This document shows positions 24,765 to 35,054 of a stretch of 64,000 nt of DNA, one piece after another (position 1 is the first letter of the stretch; the number at the start of each line of letters is the position of its first letter). The stretch covers positions 1-64,000 of the forward strand of contig NZ_JIAW01000004.1 of the NCBI RefSeq assembly GCF_000620625.1. The letters run 5' to 3'. A program made the position numbers and the translations under genes. The notes under the pieces are model-generated. The model worked only from the letters and a program-made list of their open reading frames with translations, did no database searches and was not told the origin of the DNA. Source of the DNA: Mycobacterium sp. URHB0044. Lineage in GTDB: Bacteria > Actinomycetota > Actinomycetes > Mycobacteriales > Mycobacteriaceae.

Positions 24765-27386
24765 TCACGCCGTTCGGGGCTTGCGGCGGGACAGGAGCGC
24801 GGCGAGTTCTTCGCGGGTACTGGTACCGGTCTTCGCCATGGCCCGATAGATGTAACTTTCGACGGTGCGATGGGAAAGCGACAACCGTTCGGCGATTTCG
24901 CGGTTGGCCAACCCCTGAGCGATCAGGTTTGCGACTTCTCGTTCGCGATCCGTCAGCGGCAAGGGTTCCGCGGCTTGACGAAGCGCCGGGGTGCTGACGC
25001 CGCATCGTTCAGCGATGGCCGACGCCCGTTCGGAGCAGCGCAATGCCGATCCCCGCCGACCTTCGCGACGGTACACGAGGGCGGCGTGCGCCGCCGCATC
25101 GACGGCCGCGACGACATCGCCCATACGCTCGAATTCTTCAGAGACAGCCTCTAATTCGGCGGCATTGCCGTCACGCAGGGCCTCGGCAAACCGGGCAGCA
25201 AGCCCGACGCGCGGCCCCTCGACGAGCGCTTCGAGCTCGCGCAGCCGCTCGGCGACCGATCGCGCCCCGAACTGAACCGCGGTCTGCAGGCACATCACTT
25301 CGGCGGCGAATCGGCCCGTTCCTGCGGCCCTTTCCGCCGCCGATGACAAGACGGTGATCGCCTCGCTGACCGCACCCTGGCCGGCTACCACCCAAGCCCG
25401 GGCAAGGCTGCGCTCATAATCGAGCGATCGAAACGGACGCCGAACCGTGTCGAGCGCGGCAAGTCCTGCGGCGGCCTCCTCCTCCGAGCCGCACATCGCG
25501 AGCGCGGTGGTGCCCGGAACCTGATACCGGAACCCCCAGCCCATGGCGTAGCCCGAAGCGGACAGCGCAATCGTCGCCTGTTCCAACGACGTACACGCCG
25601 AAACCAGTTGGCCGGCACCCAGTGCGGCCCGGCCCGCAATGGCGGGACCCAGTAGCTGAGCTGCCCCGGGCAGATCGGCCGCCTGGCGGCGCGTGCGCTC
25701 GGCCACATCGACGGCTTCCTCGATCCGTCCGGCCAACAGCAGCGCGCTGACGTGCGCGTCGGCGATGTTGAATCGCATGTGCGGCGCATCGAGCGAGCGA
25801 GTCGCGGCGGTATAGCCGGCGTCTGCGATCGCCACAGCTTCGGTGGTGCGCCCCGCGTCCCCGGCTATGACGGCGAGCACCCCGGCAATCTCAGCGCCCA
25901 CGACCTCGGGCAACGTGTCCAGTGCGAGATCTCGTGACGCCTGGATCGCCAAATCGGGTCGGTCCATCGCGAACCAATACACCGTGAGAAAGGCATCGAT
26001 GTAACTGCGGGACTGCGGTGACGTGGTGCGGGACGCGTCGTCGATGATGTCCTTCGCGCGCGCCGGATCGCCAAGAGCCCACAGCGCATTGCTCGCGCGC
26101 AAGAACGCAAATCTGCCGTGGTCGCCGTTCGTCAATCGACTGGCGTCGATCTTCGCGAGAATTTCATCAGCCTCCTCGCCACGGCCCAGCCACGAAAGTG
26201 CATGCACGCGAACGAAGTTCGGTTCCAGGCCCGCTCCGGCACGGATTGCCGCTTGGGCGAGCCGATCCGCAAGGGGCAGATCCGCCAGCCACACGGCTCC
26301 GGTAGCAGCCCGAACGAGCAGGTCGGGTTCCGGGGTGAGGTCGGAGTCGATGCTCAGCGTCGCACGGTGCACGACGACCCGAATGTCGTCGCGGTCGTCG
26401 GACGCCGCGAGTTCGGCGGCGACCAGCCCGCGCAGCCGCCGCAGCCGGGTCGCCGGCGCGCGCCTACGCCGCACCTCACCGTAGAGCGGATGGCCCACCC
26501 GCACCTGCGGACCGCCCGCAGCAGGTTCGAGGGTGATGAGGCCACGACTCTCAGCGTCCTCGACCGCCGCTGGATCGGTGATGCGGTGCAGCGACGCCAG
26601 CTCGATCGGCTCCCCCACGGCCAGCGCGTCGATCACGTCGCCGACCGGCATGGGCAGCGCTCCGATGCGCGATTCGATCAACTCCACGAGGCTCGGCGGC
26701 ATGATCGGCTCGCCGGTCCACCGCCACAGGCCGTGCTGCAGTGCAATTCGCCCGTCGGCGAGTTCCTGCTCCACGATGTTGCGCAGGTACAAGACGTTGC
26801 CGCGGGTCAGGCGCCAGAGCCGTTGGGCGGCGTCTGGATCCACCGCTCCGCCCAAGGCCGCCGACAGCAGCGTGGTGGCTTCGTCGGGCAACAGCGGCTG
26901 CACCTCGAGGTAGTTGAACCGGCCACCTGTCCAAATCTCTTGGATTGCAGGGGGAATCGGTTCACCGTCGCGGACGGTGAGCACGAGCTTGGCCGTGCCG
27001 CGCTGCACGATCTGCTGGACGACGAAGATCGACAGGTCGTCCAGCAGGTGTACGTCATCGACACCCACGACCACCGTGGTGCCGACGGAGGCGGCGGTCA
27101 ACGATTCGATCACCCCGTGCAACAACTGGACGGTGTCGATGACGCCCGACTCGGCCCACGCGGTGAACGCACCCAGTGGAACCGCCCGCGCCGAGGATGT
27201 GCCGACGGCCCACCGGACCTCGCCTCCCCGCGCCGCGGCAGCCGACAACCCCTCGCGGGCGATCGCGCTCTTTCCGACACCCGTCGCTCCACGAACGACG
27301 ATCCCGGAGACATCGGGAGCGGAGATGGCGGCATCGATAGCTGCCATCTCCCCCGAGCGACCGGTTAACGGCCACGTCAACTGCAC
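24765..27386 (-). CDS. Large ATP-binding LuxR-type (LAL) transcriptional regulator
   Basis: 873 residues. N-terminal AAA/STAND ATPase with Walker A GATGVGKSA (33-41) and Walker B-like TTVVVGVDDVHLLDD (about 105-119), a long helical-repeat middle, and a C-terminal LuxR/GerE helix-turn-helix (PLTDREREVANLIAQGLANR, then EIAERLSLSHRTVESYIYR, about 808-850). LAL proteins of the MalT type bind an inducer and ATP and activate adjacent genes. It stands at the right border of the isoprenoid cluster, transcribed in the same direction as the dxs unit, with site 6 lying between its stop and that unit. It is a natural candidate activator of the palindrome regulon, but no direct evidence shows this. Confidence 0.9.
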   Translation of the reverse strand: MQLTWPLTGRSGEMAAIDAAISAPDVSGIVVRGATGVGKSAIAREGLSAAAARGGEVRWAVGTSSARAVPLGAFTAWAESGVIDTVQLLHGVIESLTAASVGTTVVVGVDDVHLLDDLSIFVVQQIVQRGTAKLVLTVRDGEPIPPAIQEIWTGGRFNYLEVQPLLPDEATTLLSAALGGAVDPDAAQRLWRLTRGNVLYLRNIVEQELADGRIALQHGLWRWTGEPIMPPSLVELIESRIGALPMPVGDVIDALAVGEPIELASLHRITDPAAVEDAESRGLITLEPAAGGPQVRVGHPLYGEVRRRRAPATRLRRLRGLVAAELAASDDRDDIRVVVHRATLSIDSDLTPEPDLLVRAATGAVWLADLPLADRLAQAAIRAGAGLEPNFVRVHALSWLGRGEEADEILAKIDASRLTNGDHGRFAFLRASNALWALGDPARAKDIIDDASRTTSPQSRSYIDAFLTVYWFAMDRPDLAIQASRDLALDTLPEVVGAEIAGVLAVIAGDAGRTTEAVAIADAGYTAATRSLDAPHMRFNIADAHVSALLLAGRIEEAVDVAERTRRQAADLPGAAQLLGPAIAGRAALGAGQLVSACTSLEQATIALSASGYAMGWGFRYQVPGTTALAMCGSEEEAAAGLAALDTVRRPFRSLDYERSLARAWVVAGQGAVSEAITVLSSAAERAAGTGRFAAEVMCLQTAVQFGARSVAERLRELEALVEGPRVGLAARFAEALRDGNAAELEAVSEEFERMGDVVAAVDAAAHAALVYRREGRRGSALRCSERASAIAERCGVSTPALRQAAEPLPLTDREREVANLIAQGLANREIAERLSLSHRTVESYIYRAMAKTGTSTREELAALLSRRKPRTA

Positions 27387-27470
27387 CCCAAGAGCCTAAG
27401 AGCGCCGGCCATGCAGCAGGTCACTTTGGCGACGAGCGGTTGAGACTTCCGCGACACCGCCCGCCTGCGA

Positions 27471-27515
27471 TTTCGGCGTGATCGGTTATCCCCAGCGCGA
27501 CCGATCACGCCGAAA
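27471..27515. terminator. Perfect hairpin terminator downstream of the arsR-type gene
   Basis: Arms TTTCGGCGTGATCGGT (27471-27486) and its exact reverse complement (27500-27515) with a 13-base loop, ten bases after the ArsR gene stop. The same TTTCGGCGTG core forms the hairpin at 51324-51372. Confidence 0.75.
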
Positions 27516-27524
27516 ACGCCTGGA

Positions 27525-27857
27525 CTAGGCCGATCCGACCTCGCGGTTGGCGCTTCCGACAACCGAATTCAGCAGTCCCGGCACGGCGGCATCGACCTGT
27601 TCGGTCCGCAGCCGCTGGTAGGTGTGACCGTCGATGACCAGGCGCTCGGTGAGACCTGCCTCGCGCAGAATCTTGAAGTGGTGCGTGGCCGTCGACTTGT
27701 TGATCCCGTCGTAGAGCAAGGCGCACGGCACCGCCGCGCCGGCGTTGCGCAGCCGACGGACCATCTCGAGGCGGACCGGATCGGCCAGCGCCGCCAGTAC
27801 TTGCTGCACGGTGCCGACGGGATTCGCGGCGAGGTCGCCAACCTGCGATGGCGTCAT
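27525..27857 (-). CDS. ArsR-family winged-helix repressor
   Basis: 110 residues from ATG 27857 with GGAGG nine bases upstream. The ArsR fold is clear: LAALADPVRLEMVRRLRNAG, then the recognition region INKSTATHHFKILREAGLTE and LVIDGHTYQRLRTEQVD in the wing. The Cys in AVPCALLYDG is not a CxC metal site in helix 3, so it is more likely a non-metal or atypical sensor. It is divergent from an MFS transporter gene, with a 20-bp palindrome between them, so it probably represses the transporter and itself. Confidence 0.88.
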   Translation of the reverse strand: MTPSQVGDLAANPVGTVQQVLAALADPVRLEMVRRLRNAGAAVPCALLYDGINKSTATHHFKILREAGLTERLVIDGHTYQRLRTEQVDAAVPGLLNSVVGSANREVGSA

Positions 27858-27908
27858 GCTGTGGCCTCCAATCCCCCGTCGCTTCGCTCGCCCCAGATCA
27901 TCACCGCA

Positions 27909-27928
27909 GGTTTGACGATCATCAAACC
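27909..27928. promoter_or_regulatory. Probable ArsR operator
   Basis: GGTTTGACGATCATCAAACC, a palindrome with one mismatched pair, in the 128-base gap between the divergent ArsR and MFS genes. A further half site (GGTTTGACGAA on the minus strand) lies at about 27957-27967, close to the MFS start. Confidence 0.65.
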
Positions 27929-27985
27929 AAGCGTACCCTCGATTCGGTTCGACCTTCGTCAAACCTACCTCGGCTAGGAGGGATC

Positions 27986-29203
27986 GTGGCAGTGGTCGCG
28001 GCCGACCGAGTCACTACGCAGACACAGCGCGGGGCCTACTCCCTGTTGCTCGTCCTCAGCGGCGTAGCCCTGGGCGTATCCGGCCTCCCTGCGCCGCTCT
28101 ACGGCATGTACGAGGAGGTCTGGCACCTCTCCCCGCTGGCCACCACCGTGGTGTTCGCCGTCTACGCGGTCGCGGCTCTCGGCGCGGTGCTGGTGTCGGG
28201 TCGCATCTCCGACGTGATCGGCCGCAAGCCGGTCCTGCTCGGCGCGCTGGTGGCGATGATCGTCGGACTCGGTGTGTTCCTCGTCGCCGACAACATGGCA
28301 CTGCTGCTGGTGGCGCGCACCATCCACGGCGCCGCCGTCGGGTCCATCGTGGTGGCAGGCGCGGCAGCGTTGCTCGACCTACGTCCCGACCACGGCGCGC
28401 GGTCCGGTCAACTCAGCGGCGTCAGCTTCAACATCGGGATGACGGTGGCCATCCTCGGCTCGGCGGTGCTGGCCCAGTACGCCCCACATCCGATGCGCAC
28501 CCCCTACGCCGTGGTCGCGGTGATCTGCGCCGTCGTGGGCGTCGGTGTCATCGCCCTGCGCGAACCGCATTCCGAGCGCACACGTGGGCCCATCCGGATC
28601 GCCAAACCCGCAGTGCCGCATGAGATCCGCGGCGACTTCTGGTTCGCGGCCCTCGGCGCCATGGCGTCCTGGTCGGTGCTCGGCGTGCTGCTTTCGCTGT
28701 ACCCATCGCTGGCCGCCCAACAGGCCAACATGCACAACCTGGTGTTCGGCGGCGCCGTGGCCGGCACGACGGCATTCGCGGCTGCGCTGTGCCAGCTCTG
28801 CGCGTCGCGGGTGCCGGCCCGGCGTGCGGCAATCCTCGGGGACGTCGGCATGGGAGCGGTGCTGCTCGCGATGATTCCGGTATTGGCCACGCACAATTGG
28901 ATCTGGGTGCTCGCCGCCGCAGCGCTGCTCGGCGCGACGTTCGGCCTCGGCTTCGGTGGCTCACTTCGGCACTTGGCGGACGTGGTGCCCGCAGACCGGC
29001 GCGGCGAGACGATGTCGGCGTTCTATCTACTGGCCTACACGGCCATGGCAGTCCCGACCATCGTGGCAGGCTGGGCGGCGACCCGGTGGCCGCTGAGTGC
29101 GGTGTTCCCCTGGTTCGCCGGGGCCACGGCCATCGCATGCATCGTCGCAGCCGTGGTCGGTGCCGTCAGCACTCGGGTACGAAAGACACCGGAAACGGCC
29201 TAA
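27986..29203 (+). CDS. Major facilitator superfamily transporter
   Basis: 405 residues from GTG 27986 behind GGAGGG; the longer frame runs back through the operator. About twelve membrane segments are visible, with the MFS loop 2-3 motif GRISDVIGRKPVLL (about residues 72-85) and ALREPHSERTRGPI in the central loop. It is probably a drug or metabolite exporter of the proton-antiport type, controlled by the divergent ArsR protein. The substrate is unknown. It converges on relA with only four bases between the stops. Confidence 0.88.
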   Translation: MAVVAADRVTTQTQRGAYSLLLVLSGVALGVSGLPAPLYGMYEEVWHLSPLATTVVFAVYAVAALGAVLVSGRISDVIGRKPVLLGALVAMIVGLGVFLVADNMALLLVARTIHGAAVGSIVVAGAAALLDLRPDHGARSGQLSGVSFNIGMTVAILGSAVLAQYAPHPMRTPYAVVAVICAVVGVGVIALREPHSERTRGPIRIAKPAVPHEIRGDFWFAALGAMASWSVLGVLLSLYPSLAAQQANMHNLVFGGAVAGTTAFAAALCQLCASRVPARRAAILGDVGMGAVLLAMIPVLATHNWIWVLAAAALLGATFGLGFGGSLRHLADVVPADRRGETMSAFYLLAYTAMAVPTIVAGWAATRWPLSAVFPWFAGATAIACIVAAVVGAVSTRVRKTPETA

Positions 29204-29207
29204 CCGG

Positions 29208-31547
29208 TTACGCCGCGGACGTCACGCGGTAGACGTCGTACACGCCCTCGACGTTGCGGACGACGTTGAGCACGTGCCCGAGGTGCTTGGGATCGCCCAT
29301 CTCGAACGTGAAGCGGCTGATCGCAACCCGATCATTGGACGTGGTCACCGACGCCGAGAGGATGTTGACCTTCTCGTCGGCCAGCACCCGGGTGACGTCG
29401 GAGAGCAGCCGGTGCCGGTCGAGCGCTTCGACCTGGATCGCCACCAGGAAGACCGACGACGGCGACGGGGCCCACTCGACTTCGATGATGCGTTCCGACT
29501 GTTGTTGCAGCGACGTGGCATTGGTGCAGTCGGTGCGGTGCACGCTGACGCCGCCACCGCGGGTGACGAAGCCCATGATGTTGTCACCGGGCACCGGGGT
29601 GCAGCACTTCGCCAACTTGGTCAACACGCCGGGCGCCCCGGGGACGGCGACACCGACGTCGTCGTTGGTGCGCTGCCGCACCGGCATGGTGGCCGGCGTC
29701 GACCGCTCGGCGATCTCGTTCTCGGCCTCTTCGTCACCACCGAGTTGGGCCAGCAGGCGCTGCACGACGTGCCGCGCGGAGACGTGGCCCTCCCCGACCG
29801 CGGTGTACAACGCCGACACGTCGACGTAGCGCAACTCCCGCGCGAGCGCGGCCATCGATTCGCCGTTCATCAAGCGCTGCAACGGAAGTCCGCCACGACG
29901 GACTTCGCGCGCGATGGAGTCCTTGCCGGACTCCAGCGCCTCCTCGCGCCGCTCCTTCGCGAACCACTGCCGGATCTTGGCCTTCGCGCGCGGCGACACC
30001 ACGAAGGTCTGCCAGTCCCGCGACGGGCCTGCGTTCATCGCCTTCGACGTGAACACCTCGACCACTTCGCCGTTCTCGAGCTTGCGTTCCAGCGCCACCA
30101 GGCGGCCGTTCACCCTGGCGCCGATGCAGCGGTGCCCGACCTCGGTGTGCACGGCGTACGCGAAGTCGACGGGCGTCGACCCCGTGGGAAGCGTGATCAC
30201 GTCACCCTTCGGGGTGAACACGAAGATCTCCTGGACGGCGAGGTCGTAGCGCAGCGACTCCAGGAACTCACCGGGGTCGGCGGCCTCCCGCTGCCAGTCC
30301 AGTAGTTGCCGCATCCAGGCCATGTCGTCGATCTCGGCGGCGGAGTGTCCCGTCGGAACGCCGTTGCGGCCCTTGACTTCCTTGTACCGCCAGTGCGCCG
30401 CAATGCCGTACTCGGCCGTGCGGTGCATGTCGCGGGTGCGGATCTGCACCTCCAGCGGCTTGCCCTCGGGCCCGACCACCGTGGTGTGCAGCGACTGGTA
30501 CACGCCGTAGCGCGGTTGGGCGATGTAGTCCTTGAACCGGCCGGCCATCGGCTGCCACAGCGAGTGCACGACGCCGACGGCCGCATAGCAGTCACGGATC
30601 TCGTCACACAGGATCCGCACGCCCACCAGGTCGTGGATGTCGTCGAAGTCGCGACCCTTGACGATCATCTTCTGATAGATCGACCAGTAGTGCTTGGGCC
30701 TGCCCTCCACCACGGCGTTGATCTTCGACGCGGAGAGTGTGGCGTTGATCTCGGCACGTACCTTGGCGAGGTAGGTGTCACGCGACGGCGCCCGGTCGGC
30801 GACCAGCCGGACGATCTCCTCGTACTTCTTCGGGTGCAGGATCGCGAACGACAGGTCTTCCAGCTCCCACTTGACCGTGGCCATGCCCAGCCGATGTGCC
30901 AGCGGCGCAATCACTTCCAGCGTCTCGCGGGCCTTCCGGGCCTGCTTCTCGGGCGGCAGGAATCGGATGGTCCGCATGTTGTGCAACCGGTCGGCGACCT
31001 TGATCACCAGCACCCGCGCATCGCGGGCCATCGCGATGATCATCTTGCGGATGGTCTCGCCCTCGGCGGCGCTGCCCAGCACCACCTTGTCGAGCTTGGT
31101 GACCCCGTCGACCAGATGGCCGACCCCCTCACCGAATTCGGCGGTCAGCGCGTCCAGCGTGTAGCCGGTGTCCTCGACGGTGTCGTGCAGCAGCGCAGCG
31201 ACCAGCGTGGTGGTGTCCATGCCGAGCTCGGCCAGGATGTTGGCCACGGCCAACGGATGCGTGATGTAGGGATCACCGGAGCTGCGCAACTGCCCGGCGT
31301 GCCGCTGCTCGGCGACCTCGTAGGCACGCTGCAGCAACGCCAGATCGGCCTTCGGGTAGATCTCGCGGTGCACCGCAACCAACGGTTCGAGCACCGGATT
31401 GATCGTGCTGCGCTGTGCGGTCATCCGGCGGGCCAGCCGGGCTCGTACCCGCCGCGACGCGCTGGTGGTCGTCTTGGGGGTATCGGCAGGGGCGTCGGGC
31501 ACGACGACCGGCATCGGCTGGGTCTGCGTCAGAGCATCATCGGCCAT
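29208..31547 (-). CDS. relA: Bifunctional (p)ppGpp synthetase/hydrolase
   Basis: 779 residues from ATG 31547 behind GGAGG; the frame extends upstream without a start site. Domains in order: HD hydrolase with [12 protein letters not shown] (about residue 110-125), ppGpp synthetase with [17 protein letters not shown] and [20 protein letters not shown] domain ([20 protein letters not shown]), and a C-terminal ACT domain ([19 protein letters not shown]). This is the single long RSH enzyme of mycobacteria (Rv2583c). It makes and degrades the stringent-response alarmone. It lies downstream of apt, 43 bases away, in the conserved secD-secF-apt-relA order. Confidence 0.97.
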   Translation of the reverse strand: MADDALTQTQPMPVVVPDAPADTPKTTTSASRRVRARLARRMTAQRSTINPVLEPLVAVHREIYPKADLALLQRAYEVAEQRHAGQLRSSGDPYITHPLAVANILAELGMDTTTLVAALLHDTVEDTGYTLDALTAEFGEGVGHLVDGVTKLDKVVLGSAAEGETIRKMIIAMARDARVLVIKVADRLHNMRTIRFLPPEKQARKARETLEVIAPLAHRLGMATVKWELEDLSFAILHPKKYEEIVRLVADRAPSRDTYLAKVRAEINATLSASKINAVVEGRPKHYWSIYQKMIVKGRDFDDIHDLVGVRILCDEIRDCYAAVGVVHSLWQPMAGRFKDYIAQPRYGVYQSLHTTVVGPEGKPLEVQIRTRDMHRTAEYGIAAHWRYKEVKGRNGVPTGHSAAEIDDMAWMRQLLDWQREAADPGEFLESLRYDLAVQEIFVFTPKGDVITLPTGSTPVDFAYAVHTEVGHRCIGARVNGRLVALERKLENGEVVEVFTSKAMNAGPSRDWQTFVVSPRAKAKIRQWFAKERREEALESGKDSIAREVRRGGLPLQRLMNGESMAALARELRYVDVSALYTAVGEGHVSARHVVQRLLAQLGGDEEAENEIAERSTPATMPVRQRTNDDVGVAVPGAPGVLTKLAKCCTPVPGDNIMGFVTRGGGVSVHRTDCTNATSLQQQSERIIEVEWAPSPSSVFLVAIQVEALDRHRLLSDVTRVLADEKVNILSASVTTSNDRVAISRFTFEMGDPKHLGHVLNVVRNVEGVYDVYRVTSAA

Positions 31548-31590
31548 CGCAACACCTCCTGCTCGGTCGTACCCTCCTCGAGGATATCCC

Positions 31591-32172
31591 TCACACCACG
31601 TACAGGCTGGTGACGGGCAACGGATGCAGCTTTTCCCTGCCGCCGAGAGCCGCCAACTCGAGCACCACGGCGGCACCGGTGACGATCGCACCGGCCGCGC
31701 CGAGCAGCTGTGCCGTGGCGGCAATCGTGCCTCCGGTGGCCAGCACGTCGTCGATGATCACGATCCTGCGTCCCGCGAGCTCGATGCCGTCGGCCGGAAC
31801 CTCGAGCGTGGCCGTCCCGTATTCGAGCTTGTAGGACTCCGAGTGCACCGGCGGCGGCAGCTTGCCGCCCTTCCGGACGGCAAGCACGCCGACGCCCAGG
31901 CGCAGCGCGACCGCGCCGCCGAGCAGGAACCCGCGGGCGTCGACACCCGCCACCAGATCCGCGCCGGAGGCGGTCTCGGCCAGCGCATCGGTCACCGTCG
32001 CGAAGCCCCGCGCATCGGCCAACAAGGGCGTGAGGTCCTTGAACTGGATCCCGGGTTCCGGGAAGTCGGCGACCTCGCGGGTGAGCGAGGCGATCACCGT
32101 CGACACGTCGGTGACGTCACCGTCGCCACTCGCGGCGTGCTTACCGGAACTGCCGCTCACTTCAGCATCCAT
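31591..32172 (-). CDS. apt: Adenine phosphoribosyltransferase
   Basis: 193 residues by the longest sensible reading. It converts adenine and PRPP to AMP (purine salvage). The PRPP-binding motif [17 protein letters not shown] is intact, as is the [15 protein letters not shown] segment typical of type I APRTs. The start is uncertain: ATG 32172 overlaps the lipoprotein gene by 16 bases and adds a Gly/Ser/Asp-rich lead; a GTG at residue 20 ([11 protein letters not shown]) would give a family-sized protein. Mycobacterial homologues have long N-termini, so the longer form is kept. Confidence 0.93.
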   Translation of the reverse strand: MDAEVSGSSGKHAASGDGDVTDVSTVIASLTREVADFPEPGIQFKDLTPLLADARGFATVTDALAETASGADLVAGVDARGFLLGGAVALRLGVGVLAVRKGGKLPPPVHSESYKLEYGTATLEVPADGIELAGRRIVIIDDVLATGGTIAATAQLLGAAGAIVTGAAVVLELAALGGREKLHPLPVTSLYVV

Positions 32173-33800
32173 CGGTCCATGTTCCAGCCTGCGCCCCAGC
32201 GCGTCGGGTTACTGCTCACGGCGTACATCTTCGTCGACGTCACCAGGGTTCGCTGCTGGCGGTACAGCGGCAATGTCGGCATGTCGGCCCACAGCACCGG
32301 GCTGCTTTCTCCCAGCAGCCGCGCCAGCTCCTTGGGATCCGATGTCACGGCGAGCGCGTTGATGACACCATCGACCCGCTCGTTGACGTATCCCGACAGG
32401 TTGTTGCCGTTGCCGCTGTGCAGGCCGTAGGCGTCCATCGACGACGACCCGGTAGAGCCGCTACCCGCCGCTCCCCCCGTGCTGGCGAGCAGGACGTCGA
32501 TCTGGTTGTGGAGCAACGCCTGCGGGCCGACGGTGTCGGAAGCGGCGTCTTGCACCGTGATGCCGGCGGCCGCGCACGATCTGGCGATGGTGCCCACCGT
32601 TGCCGCGAGTCGCGCATTCGGAGTCTGGTATCCGATGCGCACGGTCAGGGGTTGCCCGTTGATCGCGGCTCGCGCCGCGTCCGGGTTCGCCACGTTGAAC
32701 TGGTCGGCTTCCGGCGACGTCTCGGCGGCCGTGACCGCATCCTCGGCTGCGGGGTTGAGTCGACTGTTGGCGATCGGTACCTCGGCGTTGCGGGCGATCA
32801 CGTCGCGGGGCGTGCAGAGGGCGACGGCGCGGCGGGCCGCCGGATCGGCCAGGCGTCCCCCGGCCGCGAAGATGAGCTGCTCGATGCCCGCCGACGGGGC
32901 ATCGGTGCGGACGTAGTCATCGGGGAGGTTGAGCGTGCCGGACGACCCGGTGGCGACGTCGACGACGTCGAAGGAGCCCTTGTTGACGCGCTCCTGGATG
33001 TCGGCGCCCCGTGGCCACACGACGATCTTGCCCGTGACGGGCTTCGCCCCCCACCACTTGTCGTTCGCGACGAGCACCACCGCGCCGTCCGCCGTGACGG
33101 AGTCCAGCTTGTAGGGGCCGGAGGACGGGAACCGCTTGAGATCCAGATCCGGTGTGAGGTTCCACGTGGTGTTCCACATCGACGCGATGCGGTCGATGGT
33201 CGGGGCGTCACCCGTCTGCAGTGCCGTGGTGACGTCGACGCCGAGCTCGTCCGCGATCACGTGCGACGGCATCATCGTGGTCGCCGCGAAGAGCTGTCCG
33301 AAGTCGACGAAGGCCCGGTCCTGGGCGAACGTGACCCGTGCCTTCTTCTGCCCGGACGCACAGTCGACGGTCGCGACGTCGCCGTAGCCCGCGCGGCTGG
33401 CCGCGTCGAAACCCGGGAAGCGACCCGACTGCGCCGCCCAGGCCAGCACCATGTCGTCGCACGTGACCGGTTTTCCGTCGGAGTACACGGCGCTGTCGCT
33501 GATCTGGTAGTCCAGCACCAGCGGTGCGCGGCCGACCACCGCGATGGTCCCGAAGTCCCTGTCACCGATCACCTGGCCTTCGGGGCCGTGGTAGTTGAAG
33601 CCGGTCAGTACGCGCGCGAACGCCTGCGGTCCGCCCGACGCCGCACCCGCCACCGTGTTGGTGTTGTAGGTGATGAGGGTTCCGTCGACGGCGTAGTCGA
33701 TCTCGTCGGCGGTGCCCACCGAACACGCTGACAGCGCGAGCGCACCGACGAGCAGCAGCGCGGTCGCCACGATCGCGGCGCGCCGGGACCGGGCAGTCAT
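32157..33800 (-). CDS. Peptide-type ABC transporter substrate-binding lipoprotein
   Basis: 547 residues. The N-terminus is a lipoprotein signal peptide ending LALSAC, lipidated Cys26. The remainder has the SBP family 5 (DppA/OppA) pattern: [35 protein letters not shown] and RYSLYRQ-like C-terminal sequence ([11 protein letters not shown]). It corresponds in position to Rv2585c of M. tuberculosis. No permease or ATPase genes are adjacent, so it either serves a transporter encoded elsewhere or has another role in the envelope. The start is six bases from the secF stop. Confidence 0.88.
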   Translation of the reverse strand: MTARSRRAAIVATALLLVGALALSACSVGTADEIDYAVDGTLITYNTNTVAGAASGGPQAFARVLTGFNYHGPEGQVIGDRDFGTIAVVGRAPLVLDYQISDSAVYSDGKPVTCDDMVLAWAAQSGRFPGFDAASRAGYGDVATVDCASGQKKARVTFAQDRAFVDFGQLFAATTMMPSHVIADELGVDVTTALQTGDAPTIDRIASMWNTTWNLTPDLDLKRFPSSGPYKLDSVTADGAVVLVANDKWWGAKPVTGKIVVWPRGADIQERVNKGSFDVVDVATGSSGTLNLPDDYVRTDAPSAGIEQLIFAAGGRLADPAARRAVALCTPRDVIARNAEVPIANSRLNPAAEDAVTAAETSPEADQFNVANPDAARAAINGQPLTVRIGYQTPNARLAATVGTIARSCAAAGITVQDAASDTVGPQALLHNQIDVLLASTGGAAGSGSTGSSSMDAYGLHSGNGNNLSGYVNERVDGVINALAVTSDPKELARLLGESSPVLWADMPTLPLYRQQRTLVTSTKMYAVSSNPTRWGAGWNMDRWMLK

Positions 33801-33805
33801 CGGGC

Positions 33806-35050
33806 TTACCGCCTGGGACTCCGCTTGCCCGACGGCTTCCCGCTCGGACGGATCGGCTTCGCTCCGGGCACGGGCTTGTCGGGCGCCGGCGCGGCGGCCG
33901 CGGAGACGCCGATCGCCTCGGGCTCGGCCGCGTCGGTGACGTCGTTGGGACCGCTCTTGGCTGCCGCGCCCTTCCGCCGGTTCATCACCCGGCGCGTGTG
34001 GGCCCGCACGATCTCCGTCCGCTCGCGAAGCGTGACCAGCAGCGGCGTGGCGAAGAAGATGGACGAGTAGGTGCCGACCACGACGCCGACCAGCTGCACC
34101 ACCGCCAGGTCCTTGAGCGTGCCGACACCGAGCATCCAGACCGCGACGATGATGAGCGCCACGATCGGCAGCACGGAGATGAGGCTGGTGTTGATCGACC
34201 GCATGAAGGTCTGGTTGATCGCGAGGTTCGCCTGTTCGGCGAAGGTCCTTCGAGTGGTGTGCTCGAAGCCGTGCACGTTCTCCTCCACCTTGTCGAACAC
34301 GATGACGGTGTCGTAGAGCGAGAAGCCGAGAATCGTCAACAGGCCGATGACCGTGGCAGGCGTGACCTCGAATCCGACGAGTGAGTAGACACCCGCCGTG
34401 GTGAGCAGGTCGAACACCAGCGCGGCCAGCGCGGACAGGGCCATGTAGCGCTCGTAGCGCACCGCGATGTAGACCGAGACCAGCACCAGGAACACCACGA
34501 GCGCGATGAGCGCCTTCTTGGTGATCTGACCACCCCAGGTCTCCGACACCGCGGAGTCGCTGATGACCTGCTTGCTGGGCTGTCCGTCGGCGCCCTTCGG
34601 CTGGAAGGCGTCGAACAGCGCGTTGCGCAGCTTCTCGGTCTCGGCGTTGTCCAGCGTTTCCGACCGGATCTGCACCGTGGCCGACGCGCCGTTGCCGACG
34701 ACCACGACCGAGTCGGGGCCCGCGCCCAGTGTCCGGGCGAACACGTCCTCGACCTGTTGGGTCGACGCGTCACCGCGCGGGAAGGACACCTTGGTGCCGC
34801 CCTCGAAGTCGATGCCGAACGTGAAGCCGCGAACCAGAATGCTGATGAGCGCGATACCCACGATCACACCGCTGATCGCGAACCACAGCTTGCGCTTGCC
34901 GACGACGTCGAACGCGCCCGTCCCGGTGTAGAGCCGGACGAAGAAGCCGTGCCGTGGTGCGGCGGAACCGGATGCGGTCAGTTCCTCACCGGTGAGATCG
35001 GCGTCGACGACGACGTCGTCGTCGGTGTCCTTACCGTGCTTGGCGGCCAT
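33806..35050 (-). CDS. secF: Protein translocase subunit SecF
   Basis: 414 residues, six membrane segments with the large extracytoplasmic domain after the first. Diagnostic parts are GIDFEGGTKVSF (about 70-82) and the conserved YDTVIVFDKVEENV of the RND-like core. The C-terminal tail (from about 365) is basic and Ala/Pro-rich and ends KPSGKRSPRR. SecF works with SecD to drive late stages of Sec export by the proton gradient. It starts four bases after secD. Confidence 0.96.
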   Translation of the reverse strand: MAAKHGKDTDDDVVVDADLTGEELTASGSAAPRHGFFVRLYTGTGAFDVVGKRKLWFAISGVIVGIALISILVRGFTFGIDFEGGTKVSFPRGDASTQQVEDVFARTLGAGPDSVVVVGNGASATVQIRSETLDNAETEKLRNALFDAFQPKGADGQPSKQVISDSAVSETWGGQITKKALIALVVFLVLVSVYIAVRYERYMALSALAALVFDLLTTAGVYSLVGFEVTPATVIGLLTILGFSLYDTVIVFDKVEENVHGFEHTTRRTFAEQANLAINQTFMRSINTSLISVLPIVALIIVAVWMLGVGTLKDLAVVQLVGVVVGTYSSIFFATPLLVTLRERTEIVRAHTRRVMNRRKGAAAKSGPNDVTDAAEPEAIGVSAAAAPAPDKPVPGAKPIRPSGKPSGKRSPRR

Positions 35051-35054
35051 GTCG

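Noticed and set aside
26118..27368. 416-codon open frame on the plus strand opposite the LAL regulator
   Set aside because: Arg/Gly/His-rich product typical of antisense frames in high-GC DNA; the minus-strand frame has clear domains.
31425..31590. Upstream extension of relA to base 31724
   Set aside because: The extra codons read through the apt 3' end; ATG 31547 has a consensus ribosome site and the family N-terminus.
32418..33731. 437-codon open frame opposite the substrate-binding lipoprotein
   Set aside because: Antisense artefact; the lipoprotein has a signal peptide, lipobox and family pattern.
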